Below are positions 15,881 to 24,410 of a stretch of 35,447 bases of DNA, piece after piece. The notes under the pieces were generated by a model. The model saw only the letters and a program-made list of their open reading frames with translations. It did not search any database and was not told the origin of the DNA. The first letter of the stretch is position 1; every line of letters begins with the position of its first letter. Source of the stretch: Halobacteriales archaeon QH_6_64_20 (GTDB lineage Archaea; Halobacteriota; Halobacteria; Halobacteriales; Halococcaceae); NCBI GenBank assembly GCA_003021235.1, contig PXQR01000146.1:1-35447 (forward strand), written 5' to 3'. Position numbers and translations under genes: made by a program.

Positions 15881-18088
15881 TCACTCGGCCTGCGTCGATT
15901 CGCGCTCGTAGATCGACTCGATGCGGTCGGTGAACGCCGCGGTGAGGTTTCGACGTTTCTTCTTCATCGATGGGGTCAACAGGTCGTTTTCGGGCGTCCA
16001 CTCGGTCGGAACGAGTTCGAAGCGCTTGATGCGTTCGTGGCTCGCGAGCGCCGCGTTCGCGCGTGTCACCTCGGTTCTGACCCACTCGCGGGCGCGCTCG
16101 TCCCGGCAGATCGCCTCGCGGTCGGTCGGCAGGTCGATTCCTTCCTCGGCGGCCCAGGCCCGAAGCGCCGCGAAGTTCGGGACGATCAACGCCGCGACGA
16201 ATTTGCGCTCGTCGCCGATCACCATACACTGATCGACCCGCCGGCTCGTCGCGAAACGGCCTTCGATGGGTTCGGGGGCGACGTTCTTGCCCGTCGAGAG
16301 CACGAGCAATTGCTTGAGTCGGTCCCGGTAGACGAGATAACCATCCGAGCGGCGTTCGATGAGGTCGCCGGTCCGGAACCATCTTTTGGAAGAGCCTCGC
16401 TCTTCCGAACTCTCACTCGTGGTTCGAGACGGCGAAACCGTCTCGTCATCACGAGAGGCGTTCTGCGCCTCTCGAACGACTTCGCTCGCGAGAGCCTCTT
16501 TTGTGAACGCACGCCCGGTTTCGTCCGGTCGATTCCAGTACCCCAAAGAAACGTTCGGTCCCCGGACGAGCAGTTCGCCGATGTCATCGGGATCGACGCC
16601 GTTTTTCACGGTGTTCGTGCCGCTCCCGTTGCCCACGAGGACGCCCGAGTCGTCGTCGCTAACCTCGCTGACTGCCGTTTCGTCGGATATCGTTGCATCG
16701 AGGGCCGCGTCGTCGAGTCGCGTGTCGTCGAGCGCGACGTCGACGTTGTCGAGCGGCGGGCCGATCGTGCCCGGTCGAGGGGCTTCGGGCGGGTTCACCG
16801 ACACCACAGGTGCGGTTTCGGTTAGGCCATACCCTTCGAAGATCGGCAGGCCCATGCCCGCGAACAGCTCGGCGAGGTCCGGCGAGAGGGTACCTCCACC
16901 GCTAATGAAGAAGTCGATCCGTCCCCCCAAATTCTCCCGTACCTGTTCGAACACCAGCCGATCGGCGACAGCGTGACGTATGCGAAGCGAGCGGTCGGGA
17001 TCGTCGGCACGCTGATACGCCCGGCCGACGTCGAGCGCCCAATCGAAGACGGTCCCTCCGAGTCCATCGCCGGCTTCCTCGACCATCGAGTCGAAGATCC
17101 GTTCGTAGACCCGTGGAACGCTCGTCGCGGTCGTCGGACGGACGAGTGCGATGTCCTCCGCGATCGTGTCGGCGCTTTCGGCGTACGCGACGGTCGCGCC
17201 CGAAGCGAACATGACGAAATGGCCCGACGTCCGCTCGAAGACGTGGGCGAGCGGGAGGAACGAAAGGCTCCGCGCCGTCTCGTCGAGCACCGCCATGCCT
17301 TTCGTTTTGTCCGGCCGCGGGCCGAACCGGCGGCGGATCCCGTTGATGTTCGCCCGAAAGTTACGATGGGTGAGTCGTACGCCTTTGGGCTGGCCGGTCG
17401 TTCCCGAGGTATAGATGAGACTCGCGAGGTCGTCCGGGTCACGATCGTCGAGCCAGCGCTCGTAGCTCCCGCGATCGAACGCGGACGCGCCGCGGTCGTA
17501 AACCGTTTCGAGCGTATGGACCGGAACGGCCGTCTCACTCTCGGCCCTGGCGAAGCGTCCCTCCTCGAAATCGTCCATGACGACGACGAACTCGATAGCG
17601 AGGTCGCCCGCTTCCACGGCGTCGAGCACTCGATCGGCGAGCGCGGCGTTCCCACAGACGACGGCGCTCGCTTCGGGATCGCCGAGGAGATACTCGACCT
17701 GCTCGGTCGACGAATCGGTATAGACCGTCGTCACGACCGCGCCGGAAGCGAGCAGTGCCAGATCGCACTGTGCCCACTCCATCCGCGTGTCGGCGTAGAT
17801 CGCGACCCGGTCGTCCGCCTCGACTCCGAGGTCGCGAAACCCCGCCGCGAGATGGCGGACGATCTCGTGTAGTCGTCGGTAGGGAAGCGTCCGGTACTCG
17901 TCGGGGGGCGCTCTCTCGACTACCGACCCGGCCAGCGACCGGTCGTAGACGCCGCCCTTGTAGCCCTGTGCGATCCGATCGGCGTGTCGTTCAGCGCTTT
18001 CGGCGAACAGCCGCGAGAGCGTGCCGTCGCCGATGACCGGGTCCGTATATCGACGCTCGGCGCGTTGCCAGTCGGTGGTCGGCTCCAT
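15881..18088 (-). CDS. Long-chain fatty acid--CoA ligase (AMP-forming)
   Basis: 735 residues. It is an ANL-superfamily enzyme of the FadD/ACSL long-chain type: YTSGTTGQPKGV at about 226-237, SFLPLAHVFERT, GYGLTETAPVV, then RTGDLIERRSDGYL and the late lysine region. It activates fatty acids with ATP and CoA for beta-oxidation or lipid synthesis. It is longer than usual because of two inserts. One is at about 449-495, acidic and Ser/Thr-rich. The other is at about 530-568, between GYWNRPDETGRAFT and WFRTGD, and is encoded almost entirely by short perfect hairpins (see the repeat at 16388-16492). Both are placed in surface loops of the family and leave the motifs intact. The start ATG 18088 lies 25 bases after a TATA box. 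Confidence 0.9.
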   Translation of the reverse strand: MEPTTDWQRAERRYTDPVIGDGTLSRLFAESAERHADRIAQGYKGGVYDRSLAGSVVERAPPDEYRTLPYRRLHEIVRHLAAGFRDLGVEADDRVAIYADTRMEWAQCDLALLASGAVVTTVYTDSSTEQVEYLLGDPEASAVVCGNAALADRVLDAVEAGDLAIEFVVVMDDFEEGRFARAESETAVPVHTLETVYDRGASAFDRGSYERWLDDRDPDDLASLIYTSGTTGQPKGVRLTHRNFRANINGIRRRFGPRPDKTKGMAVLDETARSLSFLPLAHVFERTSGHFVMFASGATVAYAESADTIAEDIALVRPTTATSVPRVYERIFDSMVEEAGDGLGGTVFDWALDVGRAYQRADDPDRSLRIRHAVADRLVFEQVRENLGGRIDFFISGGGTLSPDLAELFAGMGLPIFEGYGLTETAPVVSVNPPEAPRPGTIGPPLDNVDVALDDTRLDDAALDATISDETAVSEVSDDDSGVLVGNGSGTNTVKNGVDPDDIGELLVRGPNVSLGYWNRPDETGRAFTKEALASEVVREAQNASRDDETVSPSRTTSESSEERGSSKRWFRTGDLIERRSDGYLVYRDRLKQLLVLSTGKNVAPEPIEGRFATSRRVDQCMVIGDERKFVAALIVPNFAALRAWAAEEGIDLPTDREAICRDERAREWVRTEVTRANAALASHERIKRFELVPTEWTPENDLLTPSMKKKRRNLTAAFTDRIESIYERESTQAE
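16388..16492. repeat. Cluster of short perfect hairpins inside the acyl-CoA ligase gene
   Basis: Three hairpins with 5-base loops follow one another: arms 16388-16394/16400-16406 (7 bp), 16425-16432/16438-16445 (8 bp) and 16452-16460/16466-16474 (9 bp). They are followed by the palindrome CTCGCGAG at 16485-16492. Together they cover nearly the whole of the extra 40-residue segment of the protein, keep the reading frame, and contain no stop codon in it. Confidence 0.8.
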
Positions 18089-18110
18089 GGCAGTTCTCGA
18101 TTTCGGAGGA

Positions 18111-18118
18111 GTATACGT
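18111..18118 (-). promoter_or_regulatory. TATA box of the long-chain acyl-CoA ligase
   Basis: The minus strand reads CGTATACTCC around here, about 25 bases before ATG 18088, consistent with a leaderless transcript. Confidence 0.5.
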
Positions 18119-18215
18119 CCACCGACGAACTCGATCCGATCGACCGGATCGAACCCGTAGCGATCGACGGCTGACGGTCCGACAGCCGACCGGGGAAAGG
18201 TTCGTCGTATTCGCG

Positions 18216-18616
18216 TTAGGATCGGGAGTCGGTGTTCTCCCTCGTTCGACGCGCCCAGCGGACGAGACATGCGTACAACCCGTGGACGGCTCGACGTAGG
18301 CGCTGGGAGACCGCCGATCGCGGACGGTGTGCGTGCCGATGCGGGGACCACCGGGCGAGCACTCGACAGTCGTATCCGCTCTGCTCGGCTTGCTGGACGA
18401 ACTCGCGAACCGTTTCGTTCGGTTGAAGACGATAGTACTCGCTCAGGTGTTCGTTTCCGTCGGCGTCTTCGAGCAGGACGTCGATCCGGTGACGGCGACG
18501 GTCGTAGTAGCTCGGGTAGCCGTCGATCAGTCCGACGAGCCGTTTACGACCGTCGCGAAGCGACCGGGAGAATTCGTCGAGGGAGGGTTTCGTTTACTCG
18601 TCACTGTGGGGCTCAT
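18216..18616 (-). pseudogene. Unrecognised gene broken near its start
   Basis: A minus-strand frame of about 125 codons with typical haloarchaeal codon use ends at a TAA at 18216-18218. It contains YPSYYDRRRHRIDVLLEDAD, a LSEYYRLQPNETVREFVQQA stretch and a basic, Arg-rich tail. It has no usable start codon: a TAA lies just before its first residues. The start ATG at 18616 is in another frame (MSPTVTSKRN), and one lost base in the CCCTCCC stretch near 18585-18591 would join the two. A TATA-like TTTATGTGC lies near 18650-18659. I do not recognise the family. The opposite-strand frame over the same bases is Val-rich and looks like an antisense shadow. Confidence 0.45.
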
Positions 18617-18847
18617 CTCGCGTTGTTCTCGTTGATCCGAACTGGGATACAGCACATAAACGTTACTGCCGTTCACGACGGTGAGTTCGAGACCGGCGAT
18701 GGATCATGTGGCGTCGGTTGGTACTCGCCAGCGACTCGCTACCCGATCTGAAGCCGTGGACGGACCCGCTCGCTAACGCCGATTCCCGAGTTCGGAGTTC
18801 GTTTGTCGTGTATGTTCGCTTGTACGTTCCGCGTGGTCGAGAACTAC
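18617..18847. other. Gap between a broken gene and tRNA-Glu
   Basis: About 230 bases. Apart from the possible TATA box for the broken gene on the left, I see no gene, repeat or clear terminator. Confidence 0.4.
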
Positions 18848-18922
18848 TGCTCGGTCAGGGATTCGAACCCTGGTCGCAGGCTCGAAAGGCCCGCATGATT
18901 GGCCGGACTACACCAACCGAGC
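18848..18922 (-). tRNA. tRNA-Glu (anticodon UUC)
   Basis: The minus strand folds as a 75-base class I tRNA with acceptor stem GCTCGGT pairing with ACCGAGC, then discriminator A. The anticodon stem CGGGC/GCCTG holds the loop CTTTCGA, giving TTC, which reads GAA and GAG. The T arm includes GGTTCGAATCC. There is no intron. Confidence 0.95.
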
Positions 18923-18945
18923 GACACCTATCCGTCCGCGGTATC

Positions 18946-18955
18946 GACACATAAG
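18946..18955 (-). promoter_or_regulatory. TATA box for tRNA-Glu
   Basis: The minus strand reads CTTATGTGTC about 28 bases upstream of the mature tRNA 5' end at 18922. Confidence 0.4.
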
Positions 18956-19093
18956 CGCTGTCCTTCGCGGTCGAGCTAACGCACTGTACTCGTTCGTCGT
19001 TGCTTCGGTGGTTCGGTTTCGGCATCGAACCCGAGACTGATCGAGACCTTCCTATCCGGCGAAACGTGCCTCGATACGCTCGGATCGGCCAGC

Positions 19094-19444
19094 TTAGACG
19101 TAGCCGAACTCGAAGACGACGGCCAGTCCCGCGAGCACGAACGCGCCGTACAGAAGCAAGTTCGCCCGGATCAGCCCCAGTGCTCCCGTCACGCTCGCCT
19201 GCTCGCGGCCCCGTTTCCGGGCGTCGGCGACGCGACGATGGAGGGTCACGTGGGCAACGACGTACCCGCACATTGCGAGCGCAAAGAGCCCGACCGTCGC
19301 TACCACGATGATCGCAACGCCGAGGGCGACGCCGGCCGCGACGGTGACGACGGCCAGTACCAGCGTGAGGTTCATCCCGATCGTCAGGTACTGGGCGGTC
19401 TGTAGATCGGAATCGACGCTCCCCGATCGCGTCTCGCTCGACAT
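19094..19444 (-). CDS. Small membrane protein, function unknown
   Basis: 116 residues from ATG 19444. After a polar N-terminus of about 20 residues come two long hydrophobic helices (about 22-65), a basic loop (HRRVADARKRGREQ) and a third helix near the C-terminus, so three membrane spans are likely. By the positive-inside rule the basic loop faces the cytoplasm. There are no recognised motifs. A TATA-like TAGCTTAG lies about 27 bases upstream. It stands between tRNA-Glu and the beta-oxidation fusion gene, all on the minus strand; a functional link is not evident. Confidence 0.7.
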   Translation of the reverse strand: MSSETRSGSVDSDLQTAQYLTIGMNLTLVLAVVTVAAGVALGVAIIVVATVGLFALAMCGYVVAHVTLHRRVADARKRGREQASVTGALGLIRANLLLYGAFVLAGLAVVFEFGYV

Positions 19445-19560
19445 ACGCGTCCGTAAGTGACTAAGCTAGAAAGCATCTCCGGACTCGTCTCGGGCGAGTG
19501 CGAATGCGATAACGGCGCTTCGATCGCTCAGCAAAGGCCCCGCTCCGGCCAACTAACGGA

Positions 19561-21540
19561 CTACTTCCCTTCGAACTCCGGGTCACGATCGCTCGCGAAC
19601 GCGTCGATACCTTCCATTAGGTCCTCGGTGTGCATCAGGTGTCCGAACGCTTGAGACTCGATCTCCAGGCCGGCGTCGGTGTCCTCACGCCCGCGCACCA
19701 TCGCGCGCTTGATGAACCCCTGGGCGATCGGCGGCCCCGAAGCGAGGTCAGTCGCCAGTTCGTGGGCACGCTCCGCGAGGTCGTCGTTTTCGACCACCCG
19801 GTTTACGAACCCGAACTCGGCTATCTCCTTCGCACCGTAGCGCTCGCCGGTGAGGAGGATCTCTCTCGCACGGCCCGCACCGACGACGTGCTGGAGGCGC
19901 TGGGTGCCGCCCCACCCCGGCAGGAGCCCGAGGTTCACCTCCGGCTGGCCGAACGCCGAGCGCTCGGTCGCAATGCGGAGATCCGCACACGTCGCGAGTT
20001 CCATCCCGCCGCCGAGACAGTAGCCGTCGATCGCCGCCACGACCGGCGTCCGACAGGTCTCGATTCTCCCGAACGTCTCCTGACCTGTCCGTGAGAGATC
20101 GATCCCGTCGATCGGACTCGCGCTCGCGGCCATCCCTTGCACGTCTGCCCCCGCCGAAAAGGCCCGGTCACCCGCGCCACGGAGCAGAATACATCGGATC
20201 TCCTCGTCGCCGTCCAGTCGCTCGATCGCCGTCTCCAGTTCGTCGAGCATCGTAGGGTTTACCGTGTTCATCCGCTGGGGCCGATCGAGTTCGATCGTCC
20301 CTACTCGATCCCCGGGATACTCGACACGGATCGTCTCGAAGGACGGTTGGCTACCTCCGTCACTGTCCTCACCGTCTCGATCGTGAAACCCATGTTCTCC
20401 GGCACGTTCTTCGAGGTATTCGGCCGGTTCGTAACGCAGTGCGCCGGTTTCCTCCTGAAGTTCTTCTAGCGTCTCGCGAAGGGTATCGAGACCGGCTTCG
20501 TCGGCCATCTTCGCCGGACCTTCCGGAAAGCCCGCGCCGAGCAGAACGGCCTGATCGACGTCGTTCGCGGGCGCGATGTCCTCACCGACCAGTTTCGCGA
20601 CCTCGTTCGCCATCACCGCGAGCAATCGGTGCTCGATTTCCTCGCTTCCCTCGTCGGTCGGGATCGAGACCCCGTCCTCGTCGTAGTCGTAGAACCCCTC
20701 GCCGCTCTTTTTACCCAACTGTCCGTTTTCGACCGTTCGTTCGAGGAGGGGACAGGGCTCGTACGCCTCGCCCAGTGTCTCGTTGAGGTATTCGAGGACG
20801 TCCAACGTCACGTCGTTCCCCACCTGGTCGGCGAGTTCGAACGCGCCCATCGGCAGGCCCATGCCGAACTTCGTGGTGCTATCGATCTCGGCGATCGTCG
20901 CCGCGTCGGTCTCGACGATCCATGCCGCCTCGTTGAGAAGCGGCACGAGGACTCGGTTGACGATGAAGCCCGGACTGTCCTTGCGGACGCGAACCGGGGT
21001 CTTCTCGATGTCCTCGGCGAGCGCCTCTGCGGTGTCGAGCGTCTCCTCTGTGGTGTGTGCCCCGGTAATCACCTCGACGAGGGGCATCCTGACGGCGGGA
21101 TTGAAGAAGTGCATTCCACAGAACTGCTCGGGACGCTCGGTCGCCTCCGAGAGGTCGGTGATCGACAGCGAGGAGGTGTTCGAAGCGATGATCGCCTCCT
21201 CGGGGAGGTGTGCTTCGAGGTCGGCGTAGACCTCGCGTTTTATATCCATACGTTCGGGAACCGCCTCGATGACGAAGTCGGCGTCCGAGACGGCTTCGCT
21301 CATGTCGACGAGCGGCGTGACCCGCTCTGCGGCCGCATCGGCTTCTTCCTGCGAAAGTTGGCCGCTGTCGGCGAGTTTTTCGAGGCTCCACTCGATGTCC
21401 TCGTAACCGCTTTCGACCACGTCCGCTTCGATGTCGCGCATGGAGACCTCGTAGCCCGCCAGCGCGGCGACCTCGGCGATTCCATGCCCCATGTTGCCCG
21501 CGCCGAGCACCGCTATCGTCTCGATGTCGTCGAGTTCCAT
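19561..21540 (-). CDS. 3-hydroxyacyl-CoA dehydrogenase/enoyl-CoA hydratase fusion
   Basis: 659 residues from ATG 21540, chosen because the NAD-binding fold begins at once. Residues 1 to about 285 form the hydroxyacyl-CoA dehydrogenase: GAGNMGHGIAEVAALAGYEV binds NAD, and SNTSSL plus GMHFFNP give the catalytic Ser/His region. A second dehydrogenase C-terminal segment and an acidic linker follow, and residues from about 400 to 659 form a crotonase domain with oxyanion-hole motif AFSAGADV. Both catalytic Glu residues are present (GGGMELA and QPEVNLG). The enzyme hydrates enoyl-CoA and oxidises the resulting hydroxyacyl-CoA in beta-oxidation. The domain order is the reverse of bacterial FadB. The start has a close GGAGTGAT. 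Thiolase and acyl-CoA dehydrogenase are not in the window. Confidence 0.93.
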   Translation of the reverse strand: MELDDIETIAVLGAGNMGHGIAEVAALAGYEVSMRDIEADVVESGYEDIEWSLEKLADSGQLSQEEADAAAERVTPLVDMSEAVSDADFVIEAVPERMDIKREVYADLEAHLPEEAIIASNTSSLSITDLSEATERPEQFCGMHFFNPAVRMPLVEVITGAHTTEETLDTAEALAEDIEKTPVRVRKDSPGFIVNRVLVPLLNEAAWIVETDAATIAEIDSTTKFGMGLPMGAFELADQVGNDVTLDVLEYLNETLGEAYEPCPLLERTVENGQLGKKSGEGFYDYDEDGVSIPTDEGSEEIEHRLLAVMANEVAKLVGEDIAPANDVDQAVLLGAGFPEGPAKMADEAGLDTLRETLEELQEETGALRYEPAEYLEERAGEHGFHDRDGEDSDGGSQPSFETIRVEYPGDRVGTIELDRPQRMNTVNPTMLDELETAIERLDGDEEIRCILLRGAGDRAFSAGADVQGMAASASPIDGIDLSRTGQETFGRIETCRTPVVAAIDGYCLGGGMELATCADLRIATERSAFGQPEVNLGLLPGWGGTQRLQHVVGAGRAREILLTGERYGAKEIAEFGFVNRVVENDDLAERAHELATDLASGPPIAQGFIKRAMVRGREDTDAGLEIESQAFGHLMHTEDLMEGIDAFASDRDPEFEGK

Positions 21541-21707
21541 ATCACTCCTATAGTCCGTCCCCGTTGCTTTCAAGGGTTCGATACCGACGGTTCGGTGTTC
21601 TGTCCCCGTTTTCGATGGCGCGCCCGTTGCGGTCGTTCTCGCGCCGGCTACGGGCTGATTCACGCTCGGTTCACTGCCTTCGATTCGTCGGGGTCGACGG
21701 TCGGTCT

Positions 21708-22787
21708 TCAGTCGTCGCTCGCTGCCTCGCCGCTGGCGGCACCGCCGGCGCTTCCGTTGTGAACGCGCGCCCGCGTGCGGAGGTCCTCGCCGATCCCCGG
21801 TACGTTCTCTTTACCTACTTCGCCGCCTGCCTGCTCGATTTCGTCGAGGGACATCGGATATTTCCGGAGATCGTAGTGGATCGCGATACCGGCTTTCGCG
21901 CCCTGGCCCATCGCGACGGGGATCTGATTGTGGCCGGGCACGAGGTCGCCGACCGCATACACGCCATCGACCGACGTCCGGCCGTGGTCGTCGACCGCTA
22001 CGGTACCGTCGTCGGTCAGCTCACAGCCGAGCGATTCGGGCAACTCGTTGTTGTAATTCGACCCGTACATCGGGAATCCGCCCCTGTATTCGCGCCGAGA
22101 GCCGTCCTCGAAGGTCATGGCTTCGAGCCAGCCATCGTCGCCGCGCTCGATGCCCGAGACCTCCTCGCTCACGACCTCGATCGGGTGGGCACGGAGCTGT
22201 TCGTCGGTCTCGTCGGACCACTCGATCTCCTGTCCTCGGGTCAGCACGTCGACCTCGGGCGTGAAGTTGAGCATGATCATCGCGACCTGAGCGGTCGCCT
22301 CGCCCGTGCCCATCACGAATACCGGCTCGTCGACGAACATGTATGCATCACAGTGTAGACACCAGTGTAAGCCCCGACCGGTGCGGGGGAGCGGCGGGTC
22401 CGGGCGCACGTCCGAAAAGCCAGTGGCGAAGACGACCTGCTTTGCGAGGACTTCGGTGTCGCCAGCCGTCACGTGAAAGCGGTCGTCGCCGTCGCCGTCT
22501 CCGTTCTCCCCGTCGCTTTCGACGCGCTCGACCGATTCGACCTTGCCACGCTCGTAGTCCGCGCCGTAACTCTTGATCTGTTCGATTGCGGTCGAGAGGA
22601 ACTCGTTCCCCGAGACGTCCTCGGTGACGCCGATGACGTTGTGGGTATCTAACATCATCGCCGCGCGGCCGCCGCCGCGATTGATAACTTTCGTGCTGTG
22701 ACCTAATCGTGTGGTATAGAGCGCCGCGGTCAAGCCGGCCGGTCCGCCGCCGACGATGGTTACGTCGTACTCCGGAACCTCGTCCAT
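21708..22787 (-). CDS. Thioredoxin-reductase-like FAD/NAD(P) oxidoreductase
   Basis: 359 residues from ATG 22787. The FAD-binding motif VGGGPAGLTAALY is at the N-terminus. A redox-type CxxC appears as WCLHCDAY at about residue 155, where thioredoxin reductases have CATC, and the second nucleotide-binding site reads GTGEATAQVA. The FAD-binding VDGVYAVGDL closes the fold. The acidic, Gly-rich insert DGENGDGDGDD is typical of a halophile. It probably passes electrons from NAD(P)H to a thioredoxin-like partner, but the changed CxxC and the Ala/Gly-rich tail mean the partner may differ. A TATA box lies about 28 bases upstream, and the promoter region is shared with the divergent amidohydrolase pseudogene. 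Confidence 0.85.
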   Translation of the reverse strand: MDEVPEYDVTIVGGGPAGLTAALYTTRLGHSTKVINRGGGRAAMMLDTHNVIGVTEDVSGNEFLSTAIEQIKSYGADYERGKVESVERVESDGENGDGDGDDRFHVTAGDTEVLAKQVVFATGFSDVRPDPPLPRTGRGLHWCLHCDAYMFVDEPVFVMGTGEATAQVAMIMLNFTPEVDVLTRGQEIEWSDETDEQLRAHPIEVVSEEVSGIERGDDGWLEAMTFEDGSRREYRGGFPMYGSNYNNELPESLGCELTDDGTVAVDDHGRTSVDGVYAVGDLVPGHNQIPVAMGQGAKAGIAIHYDLRKYPMSLDEIEQAGGEVGKENVPGIGEDLRTRARVHNGSAGGAASGEAASDD

Positions 22788-22810
22788 AATCGATCTAGAG
22801 TACGGCGGCG

Positions 22811-22820
22811 AGGAATATAA
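22811..22820 (-). promoter_or_regulatory. TATA box in a divergent promoter region
   Basis: The minus strand reads TTATATTCCT, 24-33 bases before the flavoprotein ATG at 22787. The same AT-rich core, read on the plus strand, could serve the divergent gene that starts at 22865 or 22904. Confidence 0.5.
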
Positions 22821-22903
22821 CGGCCAGGTCCGTTCCGCGCGGCGAGCGCACGACCGCCACCGGTGTGTTTTTCTCACGACACGTCGAACCCCGCTCGAAC
22901 ACC

Positions 22904-24265
22904 GTGTCGCCCGACCTCGTCGTCCAGGACACGACGGTCGTCTCGCCCGATCGGCCCGAAACCGTGACCGAGAACGCGGTGATCGCCGTCACGGACGGGA
23001 CCATCACCGCGCTCGAACCGGACGACCGGGTTCCCGACGCCGAGACCGTCATCGACGGAACCGACACGGTCCTCGTTCCGGGACTGGTGAACGCCCACGC
23101 TCATCTCGAACTCAGCCCGTTGCTCGGACTCTTCTCGGACTTCGAGGGACTGAACCTGTTCGCAGTCGCCGCGCGGTTGTTCTTCGAACTCGACGACGCC
23201 GAGTGGCGACAGCTCTCACGGGCCGGGGGACGGCTGGCCGCTCTATCGATGCTGTCGAGCGGTATCACGACGGTGAACTCGATGGACCGCACGCCGACGG
23301 CCTTCGTGGATGCGCTCGGGGAGAGCGGGATGCGGGCCGTGCTCGGACCGATGATCTCCGACGTGTTCCTGCCGGAGTCCCGACCCGTATCCAGTTCGAC
23401 CGCGCCGAATCGTTCAGTACTGCGCGCCGGAAACGTGGGATCGGATCGCCGACCTCGCGAGTGCTCATCCCGAAATCCGTCTCCACACGCACGCGTTAGA
23501 GCATCCGTTGTCGGAGATGGCGGGACGAACCGGTGGCGTGGCCGATAGCATCGATATCCTCGCCTCCCGCGGTCTGCTCACCGACCGGACGCTGATCGCC
23601 CACCTCATCCACGGGCGACGGAAGGACGCCGAGCGCATCGCCGACGCGGGTGCACACGTCCTGCACTGTCCCAGCGCCATCACGTACTTTCACGAGGGCG
23701 ATCCGGCTTGGCCGCCGATGGCCCGTCTCGCGGACCGGGGCGCGAACGTCGCGCTCGGCCTCGACGATGCCTGCTGGATCGACTCGTGGGACTCCTTCGA
23801 GAGGCGAAGCAGGGACTGATGACCAAACGACTGCTGTTCGGCGAGGACACGAGCACTCCCCACGAGTTCTTCCGAGCCCTCACGCGAAACGGTGCGATGG
23901 CACTCGGATTCGACGACGTCGGCCTCGTTCGCGGGGACAAAGCGGCGGATTTCGTCCTCTTCGACGTTTCGGGTCCACGATTCGTCCCGGGAAGACCTGC
24001 GGGCGACGTCCGTGACGTGGTGGTGGCGGGTGAACCGGTCGTTCGAAACGGCGTCGTTCGAACGCTGGACGAAGCGACCGTGCTCGCCGAGGCCAGGGAG
24101 GCGGCGGAGACGGTGCTCGATCACTTACAGTGGGACGTCACCGGCGCGGAAGCCGGCACCCCCGACAGGAACCCGGTCGCCCTCGCGTCGCGTGCACCGA
24201 TCGGACGCATCGGCTCGTGGGCGCTCCGCCTCGGCCGACAGTATCTCCGTGACCGTCTCCCTTGA
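22904..24265 (+). pseudogene. Broken amidohydrolase (ATZ/TRZ, cytosine-deaminase-like)
   Basis: Three frames together make one metal-dependent amidohydrolase. Frame A (from GTG 22904, or GTG 22865) has the beta-sandwich lead and metal motif VNAHAHLELSP, and runs to about 23390. A short piece in a second frame (RIQFDRAESF) follows, then frame C from about 23412 with VQYCAPETWDRIADL, the metal motif LHTHALEHPLSEM and GLDDACWIDSWDSF. Near 23803 one missing base shifts back to the first frame, which carries EFFRALTRNGAMALGF, the domain ADFVLFDV and the end at 24265. Part of the protein near 23400 is also deleted. The family deaminates or dechlorinates heterocycles (S-adenosylhomocysteine, guanine or triazine relatives). 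At least three lesions make function unlikely. Confidence 0.85.
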
Positions 24266-24410
24266 CCGGCGGGGGACGTACAGTCCTGCCCGCTCCGTTC
24301 CGGAGGGCGGACACACGATCGCCTTCGAACCGCCACCAATCAGCGAGCGTGCTCGTCGGATGTCGGCGATAAGAGGACGGAACAGTTATCAGATATCCGA
24401 TGGGTACTTC

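Noticed and set aside
15761-16825. A 354-codon plus-strand frame opposite the acyl-CoA ligase, after an AT-rich island
   Set aside because: It is antisense to a gene with full conserved motifs, and its composition is that of a complementary shadow.
18327-18635. A plus-strand frame of 102 codons opposite the broken gene at 18216-18616
   Set aside because: It is Val-rich with an antisense-like pattern; the minus-strand frame has the better protein character, though I am not certain.
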